Assembly (NCBI RefSeq): GCF_000422825.1
Contig: NZ_AUGU01000020.1
Coordinates: forward strand, 1 to 64,000
From: Nocardioides insulae DSM 17944
GTDB lineage: Bacteria; Actinomycetota; Actinomycetes; Propionibacteriales; Nocardioidaceae
Direction: 5' to 3'
Length of the DNA: 64,000 nucleotides
Part shown: positions 28,491 through 36,909 of the stretch, one piece after another
How positions within the stretch are numbered: the stretch's first letter is position 1
Layout: the number at the start of each line of letters is the position of its first letter
The notes under the pieces: generated by a model
Database searches by the model: none
The model's input: only the letters and a program-made list of their open reading frames with translations
What the model was told of the DNA's origin: nothing
Program-made: the position numbers and the translations under genes

Positions 28491-29486
28491 ATGACCGATC
28501 TAGCGACCCCACGCGTGCTCAGTGACCAGGAGAAGGCCGTGCTGCTGGCCGCACCCCGCGGCTACTGTGCCGGGGTCGACCGGGCCGTGGTCACCGTGGA
28601 GAAGGCACTCGAGCTCTACGGTGCACCGGTCTACGTGCGCAAACAGATCGTCCACAACAAGCACGTCGTCAGTGACCTGGAGTCGCGCGGTGCGATCTTC
28701 GTCGACGAGCTCGACCAGGTCCCCGAGGGCGAGACGGTCGTGTTCTCCGCCCACGGGGTCTCCCCGCAGGTGCACTCCGACGCCGCCGAGCGGAGCCTGA
28801 AGACGATCGACGCGACCTGCCCGCTGGTCACCAAGGTGCACCACGAGGCGAAGCGCTTCGCCGGCGAGGACTACGACATCCTGCTCATCGGCCACGCCGG
28901 GCACGAAGAGGTCGAGGGCACCGCGGGAGAGGCGCCCGAGCACATCCAGCTCGTCGAGGGCCCCGGCGACGTCGCCGGGATCACCGTGCGCGACCCGAAG
29001 CGGGTGGCCTGGCTCTCCCAGACCACCCTCTCCGTGGATGAGACCATGGAGACGGTGGCAGCGATCCGGGAGCGTTTCCCCGATCTCCTCGACCCGCCCA
29101 GCGACGACATCTGCTACGCCACCCAGAACCGCCAACTCGCGGTGAAGGAGATCGCCCGTGAGTCGGACCTGGTGATCGTGGTCGGTTCCGGCAACTCCTC
29201 CAACAGCGTCCGCCTGGTCGAGGTGGCCCTCGAGGCCGGGGCCGGCGCTTCCCACCGCGTCGACGATGCCTCTGAGATCGACGAGAGCTGGCTGGACGGC
29301 GTACGCACCGTGAGTGTCACCTCCGGCGCGAGCGTGCCAGAGTCCCTGGTGCAGGGCGTGCTGACCTTCCTGGCCGAGCGCGGCTATCCCGACGCCCGGG
29401 CGGTGCACAGTGCGGAGGAGTCCCTGATCTTCTCGCTGCCCAAGGAACTGCGACGCGACCTCAAGGCCGCCGCGGCAGGTGCCTGA
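28491..29486 (+). CDS. ispH: 4-hydroxy-3-methylbut-2-enyl diphosphate reductase
   Basis: The 331-residue iron-sulfur enzyme makes IPP and DMAPP in the last step of the MEP isoprenoid pathway. The three cluster cysteines are C26 ([10 protein letters not shown]), C110 (DATCPLVTK) and C208 ([11 protein letters not shown]). Other family motifs are [23 protein letters not shown] and [11 protein letters not shown]. The catalytic glutamate lies in the segment around HEEVEGT. The following YciO-type gene begins 1 nt after its stop. Confidence 0.97.
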   Translation: MTDLATPRVLSDQEKAVLLAAPRGYCAGVDRAVVTVEKALELYGAPVYVRKQIVHNKHVVSDLESRGAIFVDELDQVPEGETVVFSAHGVSPQVHSDAAERSLKTIDATCPLVTKVHHEAKRFAGEDYDILLIGHAGHEEVEGTAGEAPEHIQLVEGPGDVAGITVRDPKRVAWLSQTTLSVDETMETVAAIRERFPDLLDPPSDDICYATQNRQLAVKEIARESDLVIVVGSGNSSNSVRLVEVALEAGAGASHRVDDASEIDESWLDGVRTVSVTSGASVPESLVQGVLTFLAERGYPDARAVHSAEESLIFSLPKELRRDLKAAAAGA

Positions 29487-29487
29487 G

Positions 29488-30108
29488 ATGGCGACCTACG
29501 TCGACATCCACCCGGACAATCCGCAGCCCCGACTGATCAGCAAGGTCGTCGACGCGCTGCGCGAGGACGCGCTGATCGCCTACCCCACCGACTCCGGCTA
29601 CGCGCTGGGATCGCGGGTGGGCAACCGCGACGGTCGCGACCGGATCCTGCGGATCCGTGGCCTCGACGATCGGCACCACTTCACCTTGATGTGCCGTGAC
29701 TTCAGCCAACTCGGACAGTTGGTCCACGTCGACAACCACGCCTTCCGCGCCATCCGGTCGGCCACTCCGGGGCCGTACACCTTCATCCTCCCCGCCACGC
29801 CCGAAGTGCCGCGCCGCCTGCTGCACCCCAAGAAGAGGACCGTCGGCGTGCGGATCCCCGACCACGTGCTCGTCCAGGCGCTGCTCGCCGAACTCGACGA
29901 GCCGCTGCTCTCCTCCACCCTGATCCTCCCCGGCGAGACCGAGCCGCGCACGATGGGCTGGGACGTCAAGGAGGAACTGGACCACCAGGTGGACCTGGTC
30001 ATCGAAGCTGGGGAGACCCCCGCCGAGCCGACCACGGTGGTCGACTGGGTCGACGGCGTACCTGAGGTGCTGCGCGAGGGAGCCGGCGACACCGTTCGTT
30101 TCGTCTGA
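29488..30108 (+). CDS. YciO/Sua5/YrdC family protein
   Basis: The 206-residue protein has the YrdC-like double-stranded RNA-binding fold: AYPTDSGYALGSRVGNRD, RIRGLDDRHHFTLMCRDFSQ, ATPGPYTFILPATPEVPRRL and TVGVRIPDH. The pattern is closer to YciO than to TsaC, because the KxR motif of threonylcarbamoyl-AMP synthases is replaced by RIRG. Its involvement in tRNA t6A formation is therefore uncertain. ATG 29488 is used because it directly follows the ispH stop; GTG 29479 would overlap. It is followed by the 22-bp repeat array. Confidence 0.9.
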   Translation: MATYVDIHPDNPQPRLISKVVDALREDALIAYPTDSGYALGSRVGNRDGRDRILRIRGLDDRHHFTLMCRDFSQLGQLVHVDNHAFRAIRSATPGPYTFILPATPEVPRRLLHPKKRTVGVRIPDHVLVQALLAELDEPLLSSTLILPGETEPRTMGWDVKEELDHQVDLVIEAGETPAEPTTVVDWVDGVPEVLREGAGDTVRFV

Positions 30109-30125
30109 ACCTCGGCTGTCGAGGT
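30109..30125 (+). terminator. Weak hairpin after YciO-type gene
   Basis: A 6-bp stem ACCTCG/CGAGGT with a 5-nt loop begins immediately after the stop codon. It is short and may act together with the adjoining repeat array. Confidence 0.4.
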
Positions 30126-30279
30126 ACCCGGGAGGCCTGACTCGGCAGTCCGGGAGGACCGACTCAACGGTCCGGGTGGACCGACTCAACGGTCCGGGAG
30201 GACCGACTCGACGCTCCGGGAGGACCGACTCAACGGTCCGGGAGGACCGACTCAACGGTCCGGAAGGCCCGACTCAACG
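30126..30279. repeat. Seven tandem 22-bp hairpin repeats
   Basis: Six clear units of 22 bp (starting at 30148, 30170, 30192, 30214, 30236 and 30258) are preceded by a degenerate one (30126). The consensus is GTCCGGGAGGACC followed by GACTCAACG. Across each join the sequence CGGTCC-GGGA-GGACCG can fold into a 6-bp hairpin with a GNRA-type tetraloop. The array fills the gap between convergent genes (the YciO-type gene and DUF6542). There are no unique spacers, so it is not a CRISPR. Role unknown: transcription termination, mRNA 3'-end protection or a protein-binding array are all possible. Confidence 0.95.
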
Positions 30280-30282
30280 GCG

Positions 30283-30699
30283 TCAGTCGGTGAGGCGGGC
30301 GCGCTGCTCGGCCACCCGGCGGCGCATGGCCAAGCAGGCGAGGCACAGGGCGTAGCCGACGAACAGTGCCACGGAGTGGGTGCCGAGCCCGGAGACCACG
30401 GCCTGGACGACGCCGTCGTCGGGGTGGGCGATCGCGTCAGGTCTGGTGAACCCGAGCAGGGTGAAGGTCGCCAGCATCAGCAGGGGCGGCAGCACTCCCA
30501 CCGTGAACAGGGCCTGGGGAGCGACCAGCAGGGCCAAGGCCACGCAGAGCAGCACGAACACGACGTCGAAGATGAGCCCGATCCGGTCGTAGAGCAGCAG
30601 ATCGGCCCCGGCCGCTGAGAACGAGACGGCCAGGCCGAGGGCGACCACCTGCGAGCCGGACTCGCGTCCCTCTTCCCAGATCGTGCGTGCATGGGCCAT
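30283..30699 (-). CDS. DUF6542 membrane protein
   Basis: The 138-residue protein has four predicted membrane helices (about 17-35, 40-60, 65-85, 105-125) and a basic C-terminus. It matches the actinobacterial DUF6542 pattern and sits in the conserved ispH-ychF neighbourhood. ATG 30699 has AGGAGAG 3-5 nt upstream, and a TACCGT hexamer about 20 nt before it, giving a short leader. Upstream frame extension lacks family similarity. The function is unknown. Its stop codon lies 3 bp from the tandem hairpin array. Confidence 0.75.
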   Translation of the reverse strand: MAHARTIWEEGRESGSQVVALGLAVSFSAAGADLLLYDRIGLIFDVVFVLLCVALALLVAPQALFTVGVLPPLLMLATFTLLGFTRPDAIAHPDDGVVQAVVSGLGTHSVALFVGYALCLACLAMRRRVAEQRARLTD

Positions 30700-30766
30700 G
30701 GCTCTCCTCTCCACGGTCACGGTATGGTCCCGCGCGCGCAGCGTCCGCCCGACGCGCCGAGGCGAC

Positions 30767-31861
30767 TCAGCCCGCCCCCGAGGAATCGCGGGCCGCCTCG
30801 CCGAGCGCCGGCCCCGCTCCGGACTCGTCGAAGGGGCCCCGGGGAAGGCGCTCCACCGCATGCAGCTCCACCGGCCGAGGGGTCGGGAGTTCGTCGTCGG
30901 TCACGCCCAGCTCGTTGAAGCGACGAGCCGCGACGAGGACCCGGGAGTCGAGGGAGCCGACCGCTTGGTTGTAGCGGGTCACGGCGGTGTTGAGCGAGCG
31001 GCCGACCCCGTCCAGGTGACCACTCATCGTCATCAGCCGCCCGTGCAGATCGCGGCCGAGGCGGTGGATCTCGTGCGCCCGCTCCGCGAGCGCCTCGTGC
31101 GACCAGCCGTGCGCGACCGTGCGCAGCAGCGCGATCAGGGTGGTGGGGGTGGCCAGCACCACCTGGCGAGCCGCGGCGTACTCGATCAGACCGGGGTCGG
31201 TCTCCAGTGCGGCGGCGAGGAAGGACTCGGCCGGCATGAAGAGCACCACGAACTCCGGCGTCTCCGGCAGCGCCCGCCAGTAGGCCTTCGCACCCAGCTG
31301 GTCGACGTGCGTGCGCAGCTGCCGGGCGTGCCGGCGGCGGTGCTCGGCCACCTCGGCCTCGTCCTCGGTGGAGGTGGCGTCGAGATAGGCATCCAGGGGC
31401 ACCTTGGCATCGATCACGATCTGCTTGCCGCCGGCCAGCCGCACCACCAGATCGGGGCGCTGGGCGCCGTCGTCGAGCCGGACCTGCTCGCTGAAGTCGC
31501 AGCGGTCGACCAGACCGGCCAACTCCACCGCGCGGCGTAGGTGCAACTCACCCCACCGGCCCCGGACCTGCGGCTTGCGCAACGCGGTGGAGAGCGAACG
31601 GGTCTCGTCGCGCAGCGAGGTGACCTGGGTGTGGAACTCGCCCTGCCACCGCTCACGGGCGCGGTCCAGAGCCAGCATCTGGTCGCTGAGCCGGTCGAGG
31701 CCCTGCATGACCTCGGCCTTGTCGACCGAAGCCTCCACGAGGGAGTCGATGGAGTCGGCCGAGACGCCGCGGACGCGCCCCCAGAGCACGCCGATCAGCA
31801 CGCCGAGCGCGAGCCCGGCGGACAGCACGACCAGGACGAGCAGGACTGTCGAGATCTCCAT
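30767..31861 (-). CDS. rmuC: DNA recombination protein RmuC
   Basis: The 364-residue protein has an N-terminal membrane anchor (about 5-27), a coiled-coil segment (about 40-95) and the RmuC nuclease-like domain (about 95-330): QVRGRWGELHLRRAVELAGL, RPDLVVRLAGGKQIVIDAKVPLDAY, FVVLFMPAESFLAAAL, LIALLRTVAHGW. RmuC limits recombination at inverted repeats and resembles PD-(D/E)XK nucleases; the D and K of IDAKV fit the active site. ATG 31861 directly precedes the membrane helix; the open frame extends 1.3 kb upstream without homology. The C-terminus is acidic and variable. Confidence 0.93.
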   Translation of the reverse strand: MEISTVLLVLVVLSAGLALGVLIGVLWGRVRGVSADSIDSLVEASVDKAEVMQGLDRLSDQMLALDRARERWQGEFHTQVTSLRDETRSLSTALRKPQVRGRWGELHLRRAVELAGLVDRCDFSEQVRLDDGAQRPDLVVRLAGGKQIVIDAKVPLDAYLDATSTEDEAEVAEHRRRHARQLRTHVDQLGAKAYWRALPETPEFVVLFMPAESFLAAALETDPGLIEYAAARQVVLATPTTLIALLRTVAHGWSHEALAERAHEIHRLGRDLHGRLMTMSGHLDGVGRSLNTAVTRYNQAVGSLDSRVLVAARRFNELGVTDDELPTPRPVELHAVERLPRGPFDESGAGPALGEAARDSSGAG

Positions 31862-32044
31862 GTGGACCAGCCTGGCAGGGGGCACCGACAGTTTCTGGGT
31901 CACCTGTCGGCGCGCACCCGTCGGTTCCCGCGCGCGGTGCCATCGCGAACCGTAGCCCCGACTGTCAGCCTCGGAGACGACACCGGGTCGCGGCGGTCCA
32001 GCGCAGGGGCGTGACGGTCCTCGTGCTGTGAAAGGCTCCGGGAC

Positions 32045-33274
32045 ATGGCCCGCCGATCCCGACGATCCCTCCGATCCCGACGCACCCGACGCCCGGGTCG
32101 TCGTGTGCCCGGGCTGCTCGCCCTGCTGCTCCCGGTGGCCGTCACCGTCGGCTCGTGTCAGGTCATGGCCGGTACCGGCGAGCAGGTCTTCGAGGGTACG
32201 GTGGCACCGGTCGACCTGGGCCTGACCGGCCCGACGTACGCCGTGGCCACCCCGCGGGGTCTGCTCGTGCGGTCCGGCGAGGCGGAACGGACCTTCCCGA
32301 AGGCGTACACCCTCGAGTGGCTCCCGGGGGGACGCGCGCTGATCTACGACGCCCGCGGTCGGGTCCGACTCTGGCAGCCGGAGACCGACGTGCTCGGCCC
32401 GGTCACCAAGCTCGGGCCGGGCCGGACGCCGATCGGGCCGGGGGATCTCAAGCGCTCGGTCACGCAGGTCGACGTCAGCCTGGAGCCCCGCGAGGGCCGC
32501 AACCTCCTGAGGGCCTACGACCTCGACCTCACTCCGCGGTGGGAGAGCCGCCTCCCCGGACCGGACGACGCCGACCCGAACGCGGGGTCGGGGAGCGGCT
32601 TCGTCCGCGGCTATCAGCAGGGCCAGACCATCGACGGGATCACCTACCTGCAGTGGGACGACTACGACCCCAACGGTGAGGAATCCGAGCCGCACTACGG
32701 TCTCCTTCGCGTGGACGCCGACGGCGGTGCCATCGGCCAGGCCCAGGTCAACGGGCGGATCACCTCGACCTGGCTCAGCGCGGACGGGTCGGCGTTGCTG
32801 GCCCTGCGGCGCCCCTCCGGTGACCCGTGCGGCGGCTGCGAGGTGGCGGAGGAGCTGGTCGAGCTCGACCCGGCCACCGGCGAGGTCGCCGCCGAGTACG
32901 GCATGCCCGAGGAGTACGACGAGACCTGGTCGGTGGCCGAGATCGACAAGGTGGGTGATCGGGTGGCCGTCCGCTTCGAGGGCTACCCCGAGGACGAGCC
33001 ACCGTACACCCGACTGCGCGGCACCTGGGTGCGTGACGACGACGGCTGGTCGATGCTGCCGGGCAGCGAGGAGGAGATCACCTGGTGGCAGGGGCAGGAC
33101 GACAAGATCGTGGCGCGTCTGGACCCGGCGATGAGGGACCGGGAGGGGCATCCGTTCCGGCTGTTCTGGGTGCACGGTGATCGCGAGGAGTCGGTGCCCG
33201 GTCGTCTGGAGCTCGACACTGCCCGACGCTCGGTGTTCGGTGGTGTTCCGGGACAGGCGCTGCCGCCGGGGTGA
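32045..33274 (+). CDS. Putative lipoprotein with beta-propeller-like repeats
   Basis: The 409-residue protein has an Arg-rich n-region, a hydrophobic core and a likely lipobox (VGSC, with Gly at -2, slightly atypical). The body has repeated beta-strand patterns such as LVRSGEAERTFPKAYTLEWL, GRALIYDARGRVRLWQ and STWLSADGSALLALRR, which look like WD/Kelch-style blades, plus a CGGC pair (about residues 259-262). No family is recognised. The genes around it do not suggest a substrate. It is divergent from rmuC and convergent with the MarR gene. A possible -10 (AAGGCT) lies 7 nt before the ATG. Confidence 0.75.
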   Translation: MARRSRRSLRSRRTRRPGRRVPGLLALLLPVAVTVGSCQVMAGTGEQVFEGTVAPVDLGLTGPTYAVATPRGLLVRSGEAERTFPKAYTLEWLPGGRALIYDARGRVRLWQPETDVLGPVTKLGPGRTPIGPGDLKRSVTQVDVSLEPREGRNLLRAYDLDLTPRWESRLPGPDDADPNAGSGSGFVRGYQQGQTIDGITYLQWDDYDPNGEESEPHYGLLRVDADGGAIGQAQVNGRITSTWLSADGSALLALRRPSGDPCGGCEVAEELVELDPATGEVAAEYGMPEEYDETWSVAEIDKVGDRVAVRFEGYPEDEPPYTRLRGTWVRDDDGWSMLPGSEEEITWWQGQDDKIVARLDPAMRDREGHPFRLFWVHGDREESVPGRLELDTARRSVFGGVPGQALPPG

Positions 33275-33297
33275 CCCGGGACGGTATGCCGACCGCG

Positions 33298-33320
33298 CCG
33301 GGCCGGGCGTACCGGCCCGG
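33298..33320. terminator. Terminator between lipoprotein and MarR genes
   Basis: This is a perfect 9-bp stem (33298-33306 with 33312-33320) and a GCGTA loop between two convergent stop codons. Confidence 0.75.
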
Positions 33321-33322
33321 TG

Positions 33323-33817
33323 TCACCGGGGATCGAGGTCGATCTCCGGCGGCGCACCCCAGTCGCTCCCGAGAGTGGCCTGCAGGTCGGCCAGGCGGTC
33401 GGCGCCGATCCGCTCGCCCAGCACGGCGTCGAGTCCGGCCAGGATCTCGACGGCGTCATCCCGCAGGCGTTGCGAACTGGCACTGAAGGAGACGACCGAG
33501 GCCCGTCGGTCGGCCGGGTCGGGACGGATCTCCACCCAGCCGCGCTCGACCATGTCCTGCAGCATCTTGCTCACGGCCTGACGGCTCACGCCGAGGTTGC
33601 GGGCGAGCTCAGCCGGCCGGGTGACTCCGAGGGCGAGGTTGGCGAAGGTCATCGACTGGGTGCGGGTGATCGGTTCCCAACCTCGCGCGCGCAGTGCCGC
33701 CTGGAGCCCTTCGTCGAACCAGTAGAAGGCTCGCATCACGTCGAGCATCAGAAGGCTGGCCTGCACCGGGACACCATCGCGGAGCCGTCCGGAATCGCGC
33801 AACCCGGATCGTGTCAT
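33323..33817 (-). CDS. MarR family transcriptional regulator
   Basis: The 164-residue winged-helix protein has the MarR core (about 30-130): TRPAELARNLGVSRQAVSKM is the HTH and VEIRPDPADRRASVV the wing. It is divergent from the flavin monooxygenase pair, and the shared 144-bp gap holds a perfect dyad (33882-33898), so it is most likely their repressor, with an aromatic ligand as inducer. ATG 33817 is preferred because AGGTGG lies upstream and the dyad then sits midway between the two starts. The GTG at 33874 would begin 8 bp from the dyad. Confidence 0.88.
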   Translation of the reverse strand: MTRSGLRDSGRLRDGVPVQASLLMLDVMRAFYWFDEGLQAALRARGWEPITRTQSMTFANLALGVTRPAELARNLGVSRQAVSKMLQDMVERGWVEIRPDPADRRASVVSFSASSQRLRDDAVEILAGLDAVLGERIGADRLADLQATLGSDWGAPPEIDLDPR

Positions 33818-33881
33818 GGGGTCGAGCCACCTGGGCGCGCGCCCGGTGAAGGTCGGGCGCCGCCGGGAGGCCACGAAAATT

Positions 33882-33898
33882 TGTCAACCGAGTTGACA
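33882..33898. promoter_or_regulatory. Candidate MarR operator
   Basis: TGTCAA-CCGAG-TTGACA is a perfect 6-bp dyad with a 5-bp centre, in the divergent region about 64 bp from both start codons. The right arm TTGACA is also a consensus -35 for the plus strand, with a weak TGTCAT (33916-33921) 17 bp further on. Binding here would block transcription of the monooxygenase genes. Confidence 0.65.
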
Positions 33899-33961
33899 GT
33901 AGTGATCGGGTGCCCTGTCATGGTGATGCGCGCCACATCACCGAGGAGGAGGTGACCACAG

Positions 33962-34477
33962 ATGACCGCGATGATGATCGACCCGACCCCGAGCCCGGCT
34001 CGGGAGAGGTTCCGATCGGCCATGGCGGGCCTGTCCGCGGGCGTCAACGTGGTGACGACGGACGGGCCGGCCGGACGGGCCGGACTCACCGTGAGCGCGG
34101 TGTGCTCCGTCAGTGATACGCCGCCGACCATGCTGGTCTGCATCAAGCGGTCCAGCAGCGGTCACGACGTCTTCGAGGGCAACCGTCGGCTCTGCATCAA
34201 CGTGCTGGGTAGCGGGCACGAGGACGTCGCGAGGGTCTTCGCCGGGGGCACCGGTGTGTCCGGGGCGGAGCGGTTCGCGTCCGGGCAGTGGCAGGACCGC
34301 GCCGGCGTACCCGTCCTCGTCGGCGCGGCTGCGTCCGTGCTGGGACGGATCAGCGAGATCAAGGCTCAGGGCTCGCACTCGGTGGTCTTCGTCGAGGTGG
34401 AGGGGGTCGTCCTCAACGAGGACGCCGGCGGGCTCGTCTACTTCCAGCGCCGGTTCCATCCCATCGGCGGGGACTGA
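33962..34477 (+). CDS. Flavin reductase (monooxygenase reductase component)
   Basis: The 171-residue protein is a flavin:NAD(P)H reductase of the HpaC/HsaB type: RFRSAMAGLSAGVNVVTTDG, GLTVSAVCSVSDTPPTMLVC, FEGNRRLCINVL and a C-terminal VVFVEVEGV...LVYFQRRF barrel. It supplies reduced flavin to the oxygenase encoded 120 bp downstream. GGAGGTGACC lies about 9 nt before the ATG. The gene is probably repressed by the divergent MarR protein. Confidence 0.92.
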   Translation: MTAMMIDPTPSPARERFRSAMAGLSAGVNVVTTDGPAGRAGLTVSAVCSVSDTPPTMLVCIKRSSSGHDVFEGNRRLCINVLGSGHEDVARVFAGGTGVSGAERFASGQWQDRAGVPVLVGAAASVLGRISEIKAQGSHSVVFVEVEGVVLNEDAGGLVYFQRRFHPIGGD

Positions 34478-34597
34478 CCCACGAGCAGTTCGACCGGCCG
34501 CCCCCCGCAGCGGCCGCAGAGTGTCCGCCGACCGGGCGCATGCGATCGCCCGGCCGGCCCCATCACGAGTGACCACGCACCACGACCGGAGGCGACG

Positions 34598-35845
34598 ATG
34601 ACGATGACCGCGACCGACAAGCTGGCCGAACGGCGGATCCCGCCCGGGGACGACTTCCTCGCCGCCGAGGAGGTCGCGGCCCTCACCCCCGAAATCCTCG
34701 TCGAGCGCACCCGGGCGCTCAAGCCGCTGGTGGCCGGCCGGGCCGCCGTGGCCGAGCGTGACCGGCGCCCCGACGACGAGGTCTGGTCCGCACTTCGCCG
34801 CAGCGGCTACTTCTACGTCTTCGTCCCGCGCCGGTTCGGGGGGCTGGAGTTCGACCCCGACACCTACATCTCCGCCACCCTGCCGATCGCCGAGGCCTGT
34901 CCCTCCACCGCCTGGGCCGCCTGCTTCTCCGCCGAGCACAACTGGTTCATCGCCCAGCTGCCCGAAGCGACCCAGGCCGCGGTCTGGGGAGCGACCCCCT
35001 TCGTCAACGCACCAAGTCTCGCCTCGCCCCCCGGGGTGGCTGTGCCGGTCGACGGCGGCTACCGGCTGACCGGTCACTGGAAGTGGGGCACCGGCGTGAT
35101 GCACGCCGACTGGATCCTGCTCAACGCGCTGGAGAAGGTCGAGGGCGGCGCCCCGATCGCGCGGATGTTCCTGCTCCGCGCGGAGGAGGCCACCGTCCTG
35201 GACACCTGGCACATGTCCGGCATGGCCGCGACCGGCAGCAACGACGTCGTCCTCGACGATCTCTTCGTGGCCGAGGATCACCAGTTCGCGATCCAACCGG
35301 TGCGCTCCGGCCAGGGCGACGGGCGGGCCATCCACGGGCCCGGCCTGTACGGCTCCCCGATGCTGCCGAACCTGTGTGTCACCGCGTCGATCCCTGCGCT
35401 CGGCGCCGCGCGCCAGGCGGTGGCCCTCTATCGCGAACGACTGTCGGTCCACGTGAAGATGGGCAGCACGGCCACCAGCGTGGAGAAGCCCGCCGCCCAG
35501 ATGCGGTTGGCCCGCGCCGACCTGCTGACCCGGTCGGCGGAGCGCACCATCCGGGCGGCCGCACGCGAGAACCTGACCCTGGGCGAGATCCCGGAGCCGG
35601 AGCAGACCGCGGAGCGCATCCGGCTCCGGGCCGAGATCGCGATCGCGGTCCAACAGTGCGTCGAGGCGGTCCGCACCTGCTGCGAGGGCGCCGGTTCCAG
35701 CATCCACAGCCTCGACAACCCGATGCAGCGGCTGCTGCGCGACGTCCAGGTGATGCAGAGCCACGTGGTCTACGACCTCGACGTCGCCACCGAACTGCAT
35801 GGGCGGGCGATGGTCGGTCTGCCGCCGAACTCGCTGCTGACCTGA
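34598..35845 (+). CDS. Flavin-dependent monooxygenase, oxygenase component (HsaA/HpaH type)
   Basis: The 415-residue protein has the acyl-CoA-dehydrogenase fold used by group D flavin monooxygenases: a helical N-terminal domain (LRRSGYFYVFVPRRFGGLEF), the middle beta domain with GYRLTGHWKWGTGVMHADW and TWHMSGMAATGSNDVVLDD, and the C-terminal helical domain ending QVMQSHVVYDLD. It would hydroxylate a phenolic or related aromatic using FMNH2/FADH2 from the upstream reductase. HsaA acts on sterol-derived rings, but no other sterol genes are here, so the substrate is open. GGAGG lies 5 nt before the ATG. Confidence 0.9.
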   Translation: MTMTATDKLAERRIPPGDDFLAAEEVAALTPEILVERTRALKPLVAGRAAVAERDRRPDDEVWSALRRSGYFYVFVPRRFGGLEFDPDTYISATLPIAEACPSTAWAACFSAEHNWFIAQLPEATQAAVWGATPFVNAPSLASPPGVAVPVDGGYRLTGHWKWGTGVMHADWILLNALEKVEGGAPIARMFLLRAEEATVLDTWHMSGMAATGSNDVVLDDLFVAEDHQFAIQPVRSGQGDGRAIHGPGLYGSPMLPNLCVTASIPALGAARQAVALYRERLSVHVKMGSTATSVEKPAAQMRLARADLLTRSAERTIRAAARENLTLGEIPEPEQTAERIRLRAEIAIAVQQCVEAVRTCCEGAGSSIHSLDNPMQRLLRDVQVMQSHVVYDLDVATELHGRAMVGLPPNSLLT

Positions 35846-35923
35846 GGCTCGCCGACAAGGGGCCGGCCCTGGTCCGTGTCCTCGCGGATCATGGCCGTCG
35901 ACCACGTCTCAGTCGGCCGGGTC

Positions 35924-36700
35924 TCAGTCGGCCAGGTCGACGATCACCGGGGCGTGGTCGGAGGCACCCTTGCCGGCCCGCTCCTCGCGGTCGATGAAGG
36001 CACCGGTGACCCGGCCGGCGAAGGAGGGCGAGCCGAGGACGAAGTCGATCCGCAGACCACGATTGCGCTCGAACCGCTGCCGGTAGTAGTCCCAGTAGGT
36101 GTAGACGTCCGGGCCCGGGGTGTGCGGGCGGACCACGTCGGCGTAGTCCCGGGCGATGGCGAAGAACGCCTCCCGCTCGGCCGGTGTGAGGTGCGTGGAG
36201 TTGGTGAACTGGCTCGGGTCGAAGCAGTCCTCGTCGAAGGGGCACACGTTCCAGTCGCCCACCAGCGCGGTGTCCTCATCGCGCCACTCCTGGGCGGCCG
36301 TTCGGAGCCGGGCGAGCCAGTCCAGCTTGTAGGCGTAGTGCGGGTCGTCGGGCTTGCGGCCGTTGGGCACGTACAGCGACCACAGGCGTACGCCGCCGCA
36401 CACCGCGCCGATGGCACGGGCCTCCTCGACGGCGGGATCGCCCCAGGTGGGCATGCCCGGGAAACCGACCCGGACGTCGTCGAGCCCCACCCGGGAGATC
36501 AGCGCGACCCCGTTCCACTGGTTCACACCTGCGGCGGCGACGTCGTACCCGCGTGCCTGCAGGCCCATGATGGGGAGTTGGTCGACCTTGGCCTTGGTCT
36601 CCTGGACCGCGAGGACGTCGACGTCGTGGCGCTCGAGGAAGGCCTCGACGCGGTCGATGCGGGAGCGGATGGAGTTGACGTTCCAGGTGGCGATGCGCAC
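35924..36700 (-). CDS. xthA: Exodeoxyribonuclease III
   Basis: The 258-residue AP endonuclease/3'-5' exonuclease acts in base-excision repair. Motifs are MRIATWNVNSIRSR, LAVQETKAK (catalytic Glu), SLYVPNG, LVGDWNVCP, RGLRIDFVL and the terminal SDHAPVIVDL. GTG 36700 has TAGGGT 6 nt upstream, so it is leaderless. The 3' end carries a 15-bp tandem duplication that repeats the stop-codon region (35906-35920 and 35921-35935), which does not change the protein. Confidence 0.95.
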   Translation of the reverse strand: MRIATWNVNSIRSRIDRVEAFLERHDVDVLAVQETKAKVDQLPIMGLQARGYDVAAAGVNQWNGVALISRVGLDDVRVGFPGMPTWGDPAVEEARAIGAVCGGVRLWSLYVPNGRKPDDPHYAYKLDWLARLRTAAQEWRDEDTALVGDWNVCPFDEDCFDPSQFTNSTHLTPAEREAFFAIARDYADVVRPHTPGPDVYTYWDYYRQRFERNRGLRIDFVLGSPSFAGRVTGAFIDREERAGKGASDHAPVIVDLAD

Positions 36701-36706
36701 CGGGAC

Positions 36707-36712
36707 ACCCTA
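36707..36712 (-). promoter_or_regulatory. Leaderless -10 element for xthA
   Basis: TAGGGT on the minus strand lies 6 nt before the GTG start. Confidence 0.5.
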
Positions 36713-36784
36713 ATGGGGAGGCTCTGACCGGTCGGCGCCCTCCGGGTGACACCGACCTACGGCGCATCGCGCCGAGGGCCGGTG

Positions 36785-36826
36785 TTCGAGCGATGGCGAG
36801 GCGACCAGGTACGCCCCGCGCTCGAA
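36785..36826. repeat. Spaced 8-bp inverted repeat upstream of ABC operon
   Basis: TTCGAGCG (36785-36792) and CGCTCGAA (36819-36826) form 8-bp arms separated by 26 bp, in the divergent region between xthA and the ABC importer genes. This could be a DNA loop or protein site. Confidence 0.4.
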
Positions 36827-36851
36827 GGGTGCGCTCGGGCCTTCCGGGACG

Positions 36852-36886
36852 CCGTTCCTCCCGGGCGGCCCGCCCGGGAGGAACGG
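36852..36886. promoter_or_regulatory. 16-bp perfect dyad overlapping the ABC operon promoter
   Basis: The arms 36852-36867 and 36871-36886 are perfectly complementary over 16 bp with a 3-bp centre (GCC). The right arm reaches the expected -35 position of the TAGGTT -10 at 36904. No gene ends here on either strand, so a terminator is unlikely; an operator or cruciform is more plausible. Confidence 0.6.
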
Positions 36887-36903
36887 GCGTCGGTGGGCTC
36901 GGA

Positions 36904-36909
36904 TAGGTT
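36904..36909 (+). promoter_or_regulatory. Candidate -10 of the ABC importer operon
   Basis: TAGGTT lies 50 nt before ATG 36959, leaving a leader of about 43 nt with GGGAGGAG as ribosome-binding site. Confidence 0.4.

Noticed and set aside
30126..30279. CRISPR array
   Set aside because: The 22-bp units are directly contiguous with no unique spacers, and no cas gene is present.
35906..35935. 15-bp tandem duplication at the 3' end of xthA as a regulatory site
   Set aside because: It only duplicates the stop region, leaves the protein unchanged and has no dyad; it looks like simple slippage.
36852..36886. Transcription terminator
   Set aside because: No gene ends nearby on either strand; the region lies between divergent starts.
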